Source: Flavobacterium johnsoniae
GTDB lineage: Bacteria > Bacteroidota > Bacteroidia > Flavobacteriales > Flavobacteriaceae
DNA length: 64,000 nt
NCBI RefSeq assembly: GCF_001879205.1
Contig: NZ_MLFK01000009.1
Location: 62,001 to 126,000 of the forward strand
Direction: 5' to 3'
The notes under the pieces were generated by a model, which saw only the letters and a program-made list of their open reading frames with translations, made no database searches and was not told the DNA's origin. Position 1 is the first letter of the stretch, and each line of letters starts with the position of its first letter. Made by a program: the position numbers and the translations under genes. Shown here in pieces: positions 17,168 to 26,270 of the stretch.

Positions 17168-17503
17168 AATTTTCTGGTTTAGATTTATAATAAATTTCCG
17201 ACCTTAAAAATAATAAGCTTTATTTTACTTACAGAAAAGACAAGTGCTAAAGAGGTTGCATTTTATAATTTGAAACCTGTTTGTTTCTAAATGAAACCAA
17301 TTATTGTATTATAGTCTGTTAAAATAAGATTGATTAAAGGTTTTAAATATAAAACTAGAGCAATATCTAAAAATAATCTATCGAATTAATCTACTGGGAA
17401 TTGTGTAACAAACTGCTGAAATTTAATACTTCTTGACGCTGTACTCATTTGTATCTTTAATAGTAATAAAAAAACTATTTTTTAATCAAAAAAAGAATGT
17501 GTT
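17168..17503. other. 336-base divergent spacer
   Basis: This AT-rich region lies between the arylsulfatase gene (minus) and a small membrane protein gene (plus). It must hold promoters for both, but no clear TTG/TAnnTTTG pair, palindrome or small gene was found. Confidence 0.4.
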
Positions 17504-17659
17504 ATGGCAGAAATTAAAATTGAGAAAAAGAAACCGATATGGCCATGGATCGCCTTAGTGCTGATCCTGGGAGCAATTATATACTATATCTATTTTACAG
17601 ATCATGAAACTAGCAGTGAAAGCACCACACAAACCGAAACTAGTACAACTGCACAATAA
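17504..17659 (+). CDS. 51-residue single-span membrane protein
   Basis: ATG at 17504, stop at 17657-17659. A charged N-terminus (KIEKKKPIWPW) leads into one clear membrane helix (IALVLILGAIIYYIYF), then a Ser/Thr/Gln-rich tail of about 20 residues. The layout is Lys-rich inside, helix, disordered tail outside. It is 32 bases upstream of the PRC-barrel gene on the same strand. No function is known; the pair may be an envelope-stress or ion-response unit. Confidence 0.6.
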   Translation: MAEIKIEKKKPIWPWIALVLILGAIIYYIYFTDHETSSESTTQTETSTTAQ

Positions 17660-17691
17660 CCAGAAAGCAGATAATTATTTATAAAGAAATT

Positions 17692-18198
17692 ATGGAAAAT
17701 AAAGACAAAAACTTATACAGACTGGACGAACTATCTAATTATAAAATTGCTTCAAATTATTCTGATGTAAGAGGATGGACGATCGTAGATGCTGACAACC
17801 GTACAATAGGCAAAATTGATAACCTTTGGGTCAATAAAGATATGCAGCGCGTGGTTTATCTGGATGTAAAATTAGATAAAAGCTTAATAGAAGACAAACA
17901 TACTGAGGTTCGTGATGTTATAGCAAACGACACCGGAAAAGAGTTTGTCTATAAAGAAGGAGACAGCCATATTATCATACCAATTGGATCTGTAAACATA
18001 AATAAAGACACCAAAATTGTTATGGCAAATAGTATAGGATATGATACCTTTAGAAATACAAGCCGATATAACAGGCAGCACAATTTTGACAGGGAATATG
18101 AAAGAAGAGTAATGAAATCTTATTATCCTGAAAATGATCCTAACTATGATAGTAACGATGATGCTTTTTACAACCGCAGGGAATTTGATAATCATTAG
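17692..18198 (+). CDS. PRC-barrel domain protein
   Basis: In this 168-residue protein, YSDVRGWTIVDADNRTIGKIDNLWVNKDMQRVVYLDVKL (about 23-62) is a PRC-barrel, and a second half follows to about residue 110. The tail is rich in Asn, Asp, Tyr and Arg and is probably disordered. Soluble PRC-barrel proteins of this kind are often stress-linked and bind partners through the barrel. There is no signal peptide, so it is cytoplasmic. The preceding small membrane protein is a possible partner by position. Confidence 0.8.
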   Translation: MENKDKNLYRLDELSNYKIASNYSDVRGWTIVDADNRTIGKIDNLWVNKDMQRVVYLDVKLDKSLIEDKHTEVRDVIANDTGKEFVYKEGDSHIIIPIGSVNINKDTKIVMANSIGYDTFRNTSRYNRQHNFDREYERRVMKSYYPENDPNYDSNDDAFYNRREFDNH

Positions 18199-18263
18199 TA
18201 TTACTATTTTTACTATACATGCAAATTGTATTTTGAAATATAAAATCGATTAAATAGGCAAAA

Positions 18264-18290
18264 AAAAATCCCATTTCAAATGGGATTTTT
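18264..18290 (+). terminator. Terminator after the PRC-barrel gene
   Basis: AAAAATCCCAT (18264-18274) pairs with 18280-18290 around a 5-base loop, flanked by A- and T-runs. Confidence 0.85.
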
Positions 18291-18622
18291 TATGTCTATT
18301 ACTTAAAGAAACCACGATCGCCCGGATATGCGCAACGATAGCTTGGAAATTCTTTCCATACTCGCCTAATAAAAACTGGATTTTCTTTTTTTAATATACT
18401 TTGCGGGTACAGATTTCAAATCCGCTCAAGCGGAAAATTTCTTGAAATGGAATTTGTGACAAAGCTGACAGTACATATTGTTCAAGTATTTTAATAAAAC
18501 CACAAAATATTTGGATTTTGAACTAAAGGACAATTTGTAATTCATAATAAGAAAATGTTGGCCGCTGGCTGTTATTACATAATTTTGTGATGCACGAAGT
18601 AATAGTCTTTATAATATCATAT
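18291..18622. other. Spacer before DUF1826 gene
   Basis: Some 330 bases without a convincing gene. The only structure seen is a 14-bp palindrome, TCCGCTCAAGCGGA (18421-18434), set inside a wider imperfect TTTCAA/TTGAAA pairing. No promoter consensus was found. Confidence 0.4.
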
Positions 18623-19321
18623 ATGAGTAATACATTTTATGACAGCAGACAGATAGGAGTGGTGTCTTCTTTTTCTGAGCTAGTACATACTGAATTTAAA
18701 GGAGAAATGAATGCGCTGTGCTGGTGCAGAAATTTGGATGGCGATTTTAGTGAGATTGCGTCCAAATTATCTTTAAAAGAAAATATAACGCAGGTTTATC
18801 CTGAAGATCTAATCGCACTCCAATTATCAGAAAAAGGAAATATAGCAAGGGAAATAATCTTAAACGACTTACAATTATTAGCAGATTTTGGAGCTTTACC
18901 CTCTCTTAATTTACTAAAATGTTATGAACGGGATGATGAATTTGATTTCATATCGACTGATGTGTATTCATTTCATGTTGATCGTTCACCTATTGCAACA
19001 GATACTTTTTTATGTACTTATCACGGAGCGGCAAGTGATATCATTTCTAATTCGCAAGCTGAGCAAAAGATTTTAATTCCGGAAATCCGAACAAAGCTAA
19101 AAGAGCTGTATAACGGACCATCGGAAGAATTCGAAAACTTTTTGGAGGAAAATTATTTTGATTTGCATTATCAGGCAAATGCAGATGCAGAACCTGTTAA
19201 TTTAGGTTTAGGAAATCTTTGGCGTCTGGCTGTAGATCATCCAAAACAACCAGTACAGCCCTGTATTCATAGAGCACCAATAGAAAATGAAGGCGAATAT
19301 AGGCTGCTGCTGATTTGTTAG
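18623..19321 (+). CDS. DUF1826 family protein
   Basis: The ATG at 18623 is preferred because the preceding in-frame GTG start (18587) would add a short hydrophobic lead with no family match. The 232-residue protein ends with PVQPCIHRAP and EGEYRLLLIC, and has TDTFLCTYHGAASDII in the middle; both are hallmarks of DUF1826. In other bacteria members occur near zinc-regulated genes, so a role in metal homeostasis is possible, but nothing here shows metal control. It has no signal peptide and is probably cytoplasmic. Confidence 0.75.
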   Translation: MSNTFYDSRQIGVVSSFSELVHTEFKGEMNALCWCRNLDGDFSEIASKLSLKENITQVYPEDLIALQLSEKGNIAREIILNDLQLLADFGALPSLNLLKCYERDDEFDFISTDVYSFHVDRSPIATDTFLCTYHGAASDIISNSQAEQKILIPEIRTKLKELYNGPSEEFENFLEENYFDLHYQANADAEPVNLGLGNLWRLAVDHPKQPVQPCIHRAPIENEGEYRLLLIC

Positions 19322-19345
19322 GGAAATTGCCGGAATAATAATTTT

Positions 19346-19395
19346 ATAACCATGAAATCAGGTATTGTTTTCTATATTTGACGTTAGTAAATTTG
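19346..19395 (+). promoter_or_regulatory. Promoter block shared with 62868-62917
   Basis: A 26-base block (begins ATAACCATGAAATC, ends TATTGTTTT; 19346-19371) is followed by the -7 box TAAATTTG at 19388-19395. The TTG at 19365-19367 gives 20-base spacing. The same block with the same 42-base offset to TAAATTTG occurs at 62868-62917, before another gene for an unknown secreted protein. Confidence 0.6.
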
Positions 19396-19417
19396 TTGTT
19401 TATCAAAAAAAATCACA

Positions 19418-20779
19418 ATGATAAGTAGTAGTAGTATGAACGGTTCTTTAGTAATGAAATTACCATTTTTAAAAAATAAAACGGCAAGTTGGATAAAACA
19501 ACTTTTTTATATAATGAGTATTCTTCCATTTGCTGCGTTCTCTCAAAAAACGGTTGCACCTGGAAGCAAGGACATCAACACCAAATACATTAAACCCGAA
19601 AAATCACTTTATACTGTCTATTATGTTAAAGATACAAGCTGGACCAAGCAGGGATTATTAACCTATGATATTACTGTGGCAAATAATCAGCTTAGCTTGA
19701 CCAATTCCTATACTCCAAAAGACAATTCAAGAACCAGTGCCCGCACCAGTGTTGCTGATGCTCAAACACTGAAGCCTATTAGTTATTCCAGCGACGGAAA
19801 GGAGACAAAACTAAATCTCACCTTTGGTGAGACTGTAACAGGCAGCTACTATTCTAAGAAAACTAAAAAGGATAAAAAACTGAAATTACATCCCAAAGAG
19901 GCATTTATTGACTGGAACTGGACCGATCATCTAATCGTAACATTGCCTTTGGATGTAGGTTACAAAGCACGTATCCCGCAATTCTACTATAATGATGGGT
20001 CTGATGTTCTTATTGAATATTATAGCATTAAGGAGGTAAAAAGCTTTATCTACAATTCTCCAAGAACCGGCAAGCACGAATCATGGCTTGTTACAGTTTC
20101 AGAAGAAAGCACCGGTGCCATTTATAATTATATTGTAGACAAAAAAGACCATCGTCTCTGGCAGAGAGAAATGTCAATGGGCAAGGGGATGTGGGAAATT
20201 ACAGTAAACGAAGAATTGGACTATCAGCCTATTAAAAACAAATTCAACAAAGAAGAAGCTGCGCAGCAGATTTCTAAAGGCAGCAGTGTCATTATTGGTA
20301 CAGCCTATGCAAGATCGGATTCCGGTAAGAAACTGGGCGGTTTGGTCAATACAGCTAAGAAACAATATGCGCCGAAGGGTACCGAGATTACGCTTTTTCC
20401 AAGTTCTGCTTATTATGAGGAATGGGTAGAGGTCAATAAGAAAATTCGTAAACAGAAAAAAATGCCGGAAGTGCCTTTGAATGCTGATTTTGGTTATTCG
20501 ATCAAAAAAGCCAAAGTTTATGATGATCAGGGGCATTTTGAATTCTCGGATCTTATGCCGGGCACCTATGTGGTGATGGCCAGCTTTGATTTTTCGAACT
20601 CTTATAACTATTCTTATGTATCTGGCTATACAAACTATTATAACTACTGGGGTTATACAGGCTCTTCAACAAATTATAGCACAGCAAGACAATCCTATAT
20701 TGATAAGGCTAATATAGAGAAGCGTGTAACCATTGATAAGGATGGAGAGAAAAAAGAAGTCAACTTAAAAGAAATGTAA
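19418..20779 (+). CDS. Secreted protein of unknown function, 453 residues
   Basis: A signal peptide is visible (SWIKQLFYIMSILPFAAFSQ). The ATG at 19454 (MKLPFLKNK) gives a more standard signal sequence than the one at 19418 and may be the true start. The mature part is beta-rich with many Thr, Lys and Tyr, and its C-terminal third includes a Tyr/Ser/Asn-rich run (about 405-430) with the look of a surface-exposed low-complexity loop. No family was recognised. It shares its promoter block with the unknown gene at 62975, so the two may be expressed together. Confidence 0.55.
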   Translation: MISSSSMNGSLVMKLPFLKNKTASWIKQLFYIMSILPFAAFSQKTVAPGSKDINTKYIKPEKSLYTVYYVKDTSWTKQGLLTYDITVANNQLSLTNSYTPKDNSRTSARTSVADAQTLKPISYSSDGKETKLNLTFGETVTGSYYSKKTKKDKKLKLHPKEAFIDWNWTDHLIVTLPLDVGYKARIPQFYYNDGSDVLIEYYSIKEVKSFIYNSPRTGKHESWLVTVSEESTGAIYNYIVDKKDHRLWQREMSMGKGMWEITVNEELDYQPIKNKFNKEEAAQQISKGSSVIIGTAYARSDSGKKLGGLVNTAKKQYAPKGTEITLFPSSAYYEEWVEVNKKIRKQKKMPEVPLNADFGYSIKKAKVYDDQGHFEFSDLMPGTYVVMASFDFSNSYNYSYVSGYTNYYNYWGYTGSSTNYSTARQSYIDKANIEKRVTIDKDGEKKEVNLKEM

Positions 20780-20892
20780 TATAACTGAAGTATTATAAAA
20801 CGGAGAATTGCCGCGGCTTAATGCTGTCATGAAAAATATCTCTGGCCAGACCAGGGATAACTATATTTAAATCATTCTTTTAAATTGGCGGA

Positions 20893-21432
20893 CTAACTTT
20901 TATTGAATAATAATAAAAGCAGCACTAGTAAAGTATTGCCGTTCGCTTTTTCCCGTATAAAAGCATAAGACCTTTTCATTTGGGTCTTTACAGTATTGAT
21001 AGATATATTGTATGTTTCGGCTATTTCAGAATAACTGAGATCATTTACCACGTGAGAAATAAAAATATTTCTTCGGGCTTCAGGAAGTAAATCCAATAAC
21101 TTAAGGACGGCAGCAATTTTGCTGTCGTCTTTTTTTTCTAGATTTATAATGTCTTCATATTCAGGAATCGATAAGTCACCCTTTTCTACATCAATTCTTT
21201 TTATTTTTTCTACATATTGAAGGCTCAGATTTTTGATAGCCTTAGCCCCATAAGCCCTGAATGATTTGTTAATGGTGGTATTCTGATGTTTATTCCAAAA
21301 GTAAATAAAAAAATCCTGGACAATATCTTTTGCAGCTTCTCTGTCCTTTGTTATTTGGAAAGAAACCAAGCATAAAAAAGTAAAATTTTCTTTGTATAAA
21401 GTCTCTATTTCTTTGAATTGTTTCACATACAA
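20893..21432 (-). CDS. ECF-type RNA polymerase sigma factor
   Basis: The 179-residue protein has region 2 (about 10-75; REAAKDIVQDFFIYFWNK) and region 4 (about 115-165; LLPEARRNIFISHVVNDLSYSEIAETYNISINTVKTQMKRSYAFIRE). This is the SigO/FecI-like type that drives SusC/SusD loci in Bacteroidota. No ATG is in frame at the 5' end: translation starts at TTG (21432) or, more likely, GTG at 21426. It is divergent from the fecR anti-sigma gene 170 bases away, whereas most such pairs are co-directional. It should direct the susC operon after release by FecR. Confidence 0.9.
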   Translation of the reverse strand: MYVKQFKEIETLYKENFTFLCLVSFQITKDREAAKDIVQDFFIYFWNKHQNTTINKSFRAYGAKAIKNLSLQYVEKIKRIDVEKGDLSIPEYEDIINLEKKDDSKIAAVLKLLDLLPEARRNIFISHVVNDLSYSEIAETYNISINTVKTQMKRSYAFIREKANGNTLLVLLLLLFNKS

Positions 21433-21601
21433 AAATTCTTATATTATTATTAAAGCTAATATTTTATTGCATAGTTAGTAAAAAATATATTAAAAAAAAA
21501 CACTTTTAAAAAAATATATTTCAAAAGACTGTCACCCTAAATATCTTTTTTGATAACATAACTATAACAACTGAATAATTATCACAAAACATAAAACAAT
21601 T

Positions 21602-22762
21602 ATGGGGATTTCACCAAACGTAATTACAGTTCTTCGAAAAATAAATTCTAAAGGAAATTTAGATGTTGAAAAATTCAAGGAATTAAGCGTTGAAGAACAA
21701 GATCTTATCAATAAACTATTTGAAGATGGATTGGTTGATGAGGCATTGAATTTTATCGATTCAATGGACGTAGATAAAAATTGGGAAGAACTACAAGCCA
21801 TACTTAAACAGCAAAATGGTAAACCGGTTATACCACTATGGAAAAAAGCATTAAAGTATGCGGCTATTTTTATTGTTCTTATCGGGATAGTTTTCATAGT
21901 ACAGCGCAGTTATGTAAATAATCCTGAAATAAAATTATCAGACGACCAGGTACAATTAGTTTTAGAAAACGGAGACATTCAAATTCTTAATGCAGATGGA
22001 TCGGGTGAAATTGTATCGAAGAGCGGTCAGGTTCTGGGTACTCAAAAGGGAACGGAATTAAAATACAATGCATCTAATGGAATTCAAAAGACAGCATACA
22101 ATCAGATAAAAATTCCAAACGGAAAGACTTTTAATCTAACCTTGTCCGACGGAACGCACGTTTACCTCAATGCAGGAAGTTCTCTGCGATACCCCGTGAA
22201 TTTTATAAAAGGAATGAAAAGGGAAGTTTATCTTGAAGGAGAAGCTTTTTTTGATGTAAGCAAAGACAAACTGCATCCCTTTATTGTAAATGCTAACGCG
22301 GTTAATGTAAAAGTTTTAGGAACGAAATTTAATGTTTCTTCTTATGCAGAAGACAAAGAAGTGAGTACAGTATTGGTAGAGGGTTCAGTGAGTTTGAATA
22401 ACGACGCGAAGCCAAATGAAAAAACAATGCTTAGTCCGGGATACAAGGGTGCCTGGAGTAAAAAAAGTGATAAGATTTCATTAGAAAAAGTAGATACAAG
22501 TTTGTATACGAACTGGATGAAAGGAGAGCTGGCCTTTAAAAATGAAGCTTTTGCCTCGATTATAAAAAAATTAGAGCGTACCTACAATGTGAAAATTAAA
22601 AATTATGATGATGAATTAAACGGTATCGAAATTAATGCCTCTTTTAATAAAAATATAGAAGATATAAATTCGGTAATGAACGCACTTAGCAACGTTCGTT
22701 CATTCAACTACAAAATAAACGAAGACAAATCAATAATAATAACTAAAAAGCAGCCTATATGA
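21602..22762 (+). CDS. FecR-family anti-sigma factor
   Basis: The 386-residue protein has a cytoplasmic N-terminal part (1-80) for holding the sigma factor, one membrane helix (about 83-102; YAAIFIVLIGIVFIV), a periplasmic FecR domain (about 160-270; IPNGKTFNLTLSDGTHVYLNAGSSLRYP and YLEGEAFFDV) and a C-terminal DUF4974 domain (about 305-385). It passes the substrate signal from the STN domain of the adjacent SusC to the divergently encoded ECF sigma factor. Confidence 0.9.
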   Translation: MGISPNVITVLRKINSKGNLDVEKFKELSVEEQDLINKLFEDGLVDEALNFIDSMDVDKNWEELQAILKQQNGKPVIPLWKKALKYAAIFIVLIGIVFIVQRSYVNNPEIKLSDDQVQLVLENGDIQILNADGSGEIVSKSGQVLGTQKGTELKYNASNGIQKTAYNQIKIPNGKTFNLTLSDGTHVYLNAGSSLRYPVNFIKGMKREVYLEGEAFFDVSKDKLHPFIVNANAVNVKVLGTKFNVSSYAEDKEVSTVLVEGSVSLNNDAKPNEKTMLSPGYKGAWSKKSDKISLEKVDTSLYTNWMKGELAFKNEAFASIIKKLERTYNVKIKNYDDELNGIEINASFNKNIEDINSVMNALSNVRSFNYKINEDKSIIITKKQPI

Positions 22763-22885
22763 TATAAGTGAAATAAAACTGAAGACACTTCAAAAAAACC
22801 GGAAAATAGGATCAGTATTTCCCGATTTATAAGTGAATCAAACGACGTATAGAAATTAATCATTCAAAACAACTTAAACAAAATT

Positions 22886-25800
22886 ATGAAAAAAATAATT
22901 CTGAAGAAATTTACATGCCCATATTTTCCTAAAATTAGTTTAAAAATGAAGCTCTCGACCATCTTATTATTGGTTTCCTTATTTAAAATCCAAGCCAGTA
23001 CTTACTCTCAAAATACCAAGATTACGCTCCATGTACAAGAAACCTCTATTGGACAGATTTTTAATAAAATAGAAACGATTTCCGAATTTAGATTTTTATT
23101 CGAAAGTGGTAAAATAGATGTCAATCGAAAGATTAGCTTAGATGTAAATAAAAAAAGTATTTCGGAGGTTTTACAACTACTATTTAAAGGAACAGATGTG
23201 TTGTATAAAATCAACGATCGTCAGATATTATTAACGGTAAAACTAAAAGTTCCAGCCGTAAGTAAAGAATCGAAAGCCTTACTAATAAAAAAAGACCAGA
23301 CTTCAGAGATAAGCGGAATCGTTTCAGACCAAAACAAGGTGCCGCTGCCGGGAGTAAATGTTCTTGTTAAAGGCACAACAATTGGCACCCAAACAGATTT
23401 AGACGGTAAGTTTACCATCAAAGCTGCAGAAGAAAACAGCATTTTAGTATTTTCTTATTTGGGGTTTATTAATCAGGAAGTAGCGGTAAAAAATAGAGCA
23501 ACAATTAATGTAACCTTATTAGAAGATGTCGCTCAGTTAAACGAAGTAGTTTTAGTAGGATATGGTGCTGTTAAAAAGAAAGATGTTACGGGAGCGGTAT
23601 CGACTATAGGCAACAAGGAATTGAATCGGGTTGGAGCCACAAGCCCTATGCAGGCATTACAGACAAATGCAGCTGGGGTAAATATCTCGCAAAAATCAGG
23701 ATCGGTAGGAAGCGATTTTAACATCCAGATTCGAGGCGCCAACTCACTCACAGGAGGAACACCTCTTTATGTGGTCGATGGAATAATGACTGACAATATC
23801 AATTTTTTAAATCCCAACGATATTCAGCGAATTGATATATTAAAAGATGCTTCGTCAACAGCTATTTATGGTTCTCGTGGTTCTAATGGGGTTGTAATTG
23901 TGACCACATACTCCGGAGAAGGTATGAAAAATAAAAAATCAAGCATAACTTATGCCGGTTATGTTGGACTTCGTACTATAACTAACATGCCGGACTTTCT
24001 TAATAGTTATGATGAAAGTATAACATGGACCAGAGACAGACAAGTAGCTAGGGATTTAGTTCAGGCTAATCCTATTGTAGACTCACCTACATACGGATTC
24101 CCGACAGTAATAGGCACTGACGGTACAAATTATTGGCAAGATGCTTTAGCAAACAGAAGAGGAACAGACTGGCTGGATGATTTTCTTAAAACAAGTATAC
24201 AGCAAAATCATTTTATTTCCGCTAATGGTAGTAATGAAAACACAAGCTATGTAATTGGATTTGGATATCAGGGCGACACCGGTAATGCCGAAGGACAGTC
24301 CTATGAAAAATATAATTTTAAAGCCAGTATAGATGCTAGTCCGGGTGATAAATTTTCAATTGGAGCCAACATAAATTTAGCTTATTCTGACCGTGAACTG
24401 GTTTCGAGACAAGGATACACACAGCAGTTATTCAGGATGCCTTCTTATGCGGCGGCAAAAGATGCAGATGGAAACACCATTCAATCTCCTATGATTGGAA
24501 TTTCAAGTAATGTAAATCCGTATGCTTTTTTAGAATCGAATTCCCAATATAATGTAGAACAATTTAATGTTTTATCTAATTTTTACTTAGGGTACAAACC
24601 CGCTAAATGGATTAGTTTAAAATCTACTTTTTCGCCTAGTGCTGTATTTCAAAGAACAGGAGAGTATTTAGACAGATTTGCGTCACGCTCTATATCAGTA
24701 GCCAGAATGTGGAACGATAACAGACTGTCTTACATTTGGGATAATCAATTGAATATTAATAAAGAAATAGGCAGACACTCTATTTCGTATGATTTTATAC
24801 AATCATCCCAATACGATCGTTTGGTATCATCTTATGTATTTGGAAGGGATGTACCTTTTCAATCGCTTTGGTATAATGTGCAGAGCGCACCGCAAAGAGA
24901 CGCTTCTTCAGGATTTAGCAAAAGCACTTTGCTTTCATTTACCAATAGATTTAATTATTCATTCAATGATAAATATTTGGTTACGGCTACCATTAGATGG
25001 GATGGCTCCTCTAAACTGTCACCCGGTAACAAATGGGCTTCATTTCCTTCAGCAGCGGTAGGGTGGAAAATAAAAGAGGAATCTTTCTTAAAAAATGTTT
25101 CTCAAATAGATAATTTGAAATTACGGGTAAGTTTTGGTTATACAGGAAATAATAATATTGCGCCGTATTCTTCACAATCGGCTTTAAATTCACAAACATA
25201 TTACGATTGGGATGGCACATCGGCTAATGGTTTCCTTCCTAATACACTTTCTAATTCTAAATTAACCTGGGAACGAACAAGAGAATGGAATTTTGGAACT
25301 GATTTTGGTTTTTTTGGAAACCGAATTACAGGCGAGATCAATTATTACGATCGTCTTTCTGAGGATTTATTAATGAATCGCAAGTTAGCCACACCAACAG
25401 GCTGGGCAAATATGATTGACAATGTAGGTTCAGTAAGCAACAGAGGACTTGAAGTTCAGCTGAAAACAATAAACATTGATAATCCTGATTTTAAATGGGA
25501 AACCAGTTTTATATTTTCTACCAATAAAAACAAAATTGTTGAACTTTATGGTGCCAAAAAAGACGATGTTGCTAACAGATGGTTTATTGGCCAGCCTGTA
25601 AATGTCGTTTACGCAATGGTTTTTGATGGAGTTTGGCAGAAAGATGAATTGGCACCGGCTGATCAAAGAACTCTGGAAGGAACAGCAAAAGTAAAAGATT
25701 TAAATGGCGATGGCAAAATTGATATTGATCATGATATGAAAGTATTAGGATCTCCTTCACCTGATTGGATTGGGACGTTCTCTACGACTTTCACCTATAA

Positions 25801-26266
25801 AAACTGGGACTTAACCGGCGTTGTATTTACTAAACAAGGGGTCTACGTTTTTAGTCCATTTCATAAAGAATTTACAGATTTTAACAGTAAAGTCATTTTG
25901 GATGTGCCTTACTATGTGAGAGAAAACCCTATAACACCAGCCAGAAGCTCAAATACCTATCCTCAGGCTACCTTTACGGGACAATATTGGGGTGAAAGCG
26001 CCCAGGCATATGGGTATCCGGGATTTAATAAAGATGCCTCATTTGTTCGAATTCAGAACATAACATTAGGATATAATTTTAATTCTAATTCATTATCAAA
26101 AATTGGTTTATCGTCACTAAGAGTATATGCTAATGTACTGAACCCTTTCACATTTACTAAATATGATGGCTTTGACCCTGAGTGGGCAGGTGCAGAAATG
26201 TCTGGCGTAGACGCCACAAATACTGCTTATGTAATCTATCAGCTTGGTGTTAACGTTAAATTTTAA
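22886..26266 (+). CDS. SusC/RagA-type TonB-dependent outer-membrane transporter with STN domain
   Basis: The 1126-residue protein has a signal peptide (LSTILLLVSLFKIQASTYSQ), then a secretin/TonB short N-terminal (STN) domain (about 45-120; HVQETSIGQIFNKIE), a CarboxypepD_reg domain (about 145-220; SGIVSDQNKVPLPGVNVLVKGT), a plug (about 225-345; IQIRGANSLTGGTPLYVVDG and DILKDASSTAIYGSRG) and a 22-strand type barrel ending in NVKF. The STN domain marks it as a signal-transducing receptor of the FecA kind, matching the fecR and sigma genes next to it. It imports large oligosaccharides with the SusD that follows; the lyase downstream points to pectin. Confidence 0.95.
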   Translation: MKKIILKKFTCPYFPKISLKMKLSTILLLVSLFKIQASTYSQNTKITLHVQETSIGQIFNKIETISEFRFLFESGKIDVNRKISLDVNKKSISEVLQLLFKGTDVLYKINDRQILLTVKLKVPAVSKESKALLIKKDQTSEISGIVSDQNKVPLPGVNVLVKGTTIGTQTDLDGKFTIKAAEENSILVFSYLGFINQEVAVKNRATINVTLLEDVAQLNEVVLVGYGAVKKKDVTGAVSTIGNKELNRVGATSPMQALQTNAAGVNISQKSGSVGSDFNIQIRGANSLTGGTPLYVVDGIMTDNINFLNPNDIQRIDILKDASSTAIYGSRGSNGVVIVTTYSGEGMKNKKSSITYAGYVGLRTITNMPDFLNSYDESITWTRDRQVARDLVQANPIVDSPTYGFPTVIGTDGTNYWQDALANRRGTDWLDDFLKTSIQQNHFISANGSNENTSYVIGFGYQGDTGNAEGQSYEKYNFKASIDASPGDKFSIGANINLAYSDRELVSRQGYTQQLFRMPSYAAAKDADGNTIQSPMIGISSNVNPYAFLESNSQYNVEQFNVLSNFYLGYKPAKWISLKSTFSPSAVFQRTGEYLDRFASRSISVARMWNDNRLSYIWDNQLNINKEIGRHSISYDFIQSSQYDRLVSSYVFGRDVPFQSLWYNVQSAPQRDASSGFSKSTLLSFTNRFNYSFNDKYLVTATIRWDGSSKLSPGNKWASFPSAAVGWKIKEESFLKNVSQIDNLKLRVSFGYTGNNNIAPYSSQSALNSQTYYDWDGTSANGFLPNTLSNSKLTWERTREWNFGTDFGFFGNRITGEINYYDRLSEDLLMNRKLATPTGWANMIDNVGSVSNRGLEVQLKTINIDNPDFKWETSFIFSTNKNKIVELYGAKKDDVANRWFIGQPVNVVYAMVFDGVWQKDELAPADQRTLEGTAKVKDLNGDGKIDIDHDMKVLGSPSPDWIGTFSTTFTYKNWDLTGVVFTKQGVYVFSPFHKEFTDFNSKVILDVPYYVRENPITPARSSNTYPQATFTGQYWGESAQAYGYPGFNKDASFVRIQNITLGYNFNSNSLSKIGLSSLRVYANVLNPFTFTKYDGFDPEWAGAEMSGVDATNTAYVIYQLGVNVKF

Positions 26267-26270
26267 TAAG

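Noticed and set aside
18421..18434. Palindrome TCCGCTCAAGCGGA as an operator
   Set aside because: A single copy far from the next start codon with no second site; not enough for a regulator call.
24789..25061. A 90-codon plus-strand ORF inside the susC gene, and similar antisense or out-of-frame ORFs across the window
   Set aside because: They lie within well-supported genes, lack domains and look like by-products of the main frame.
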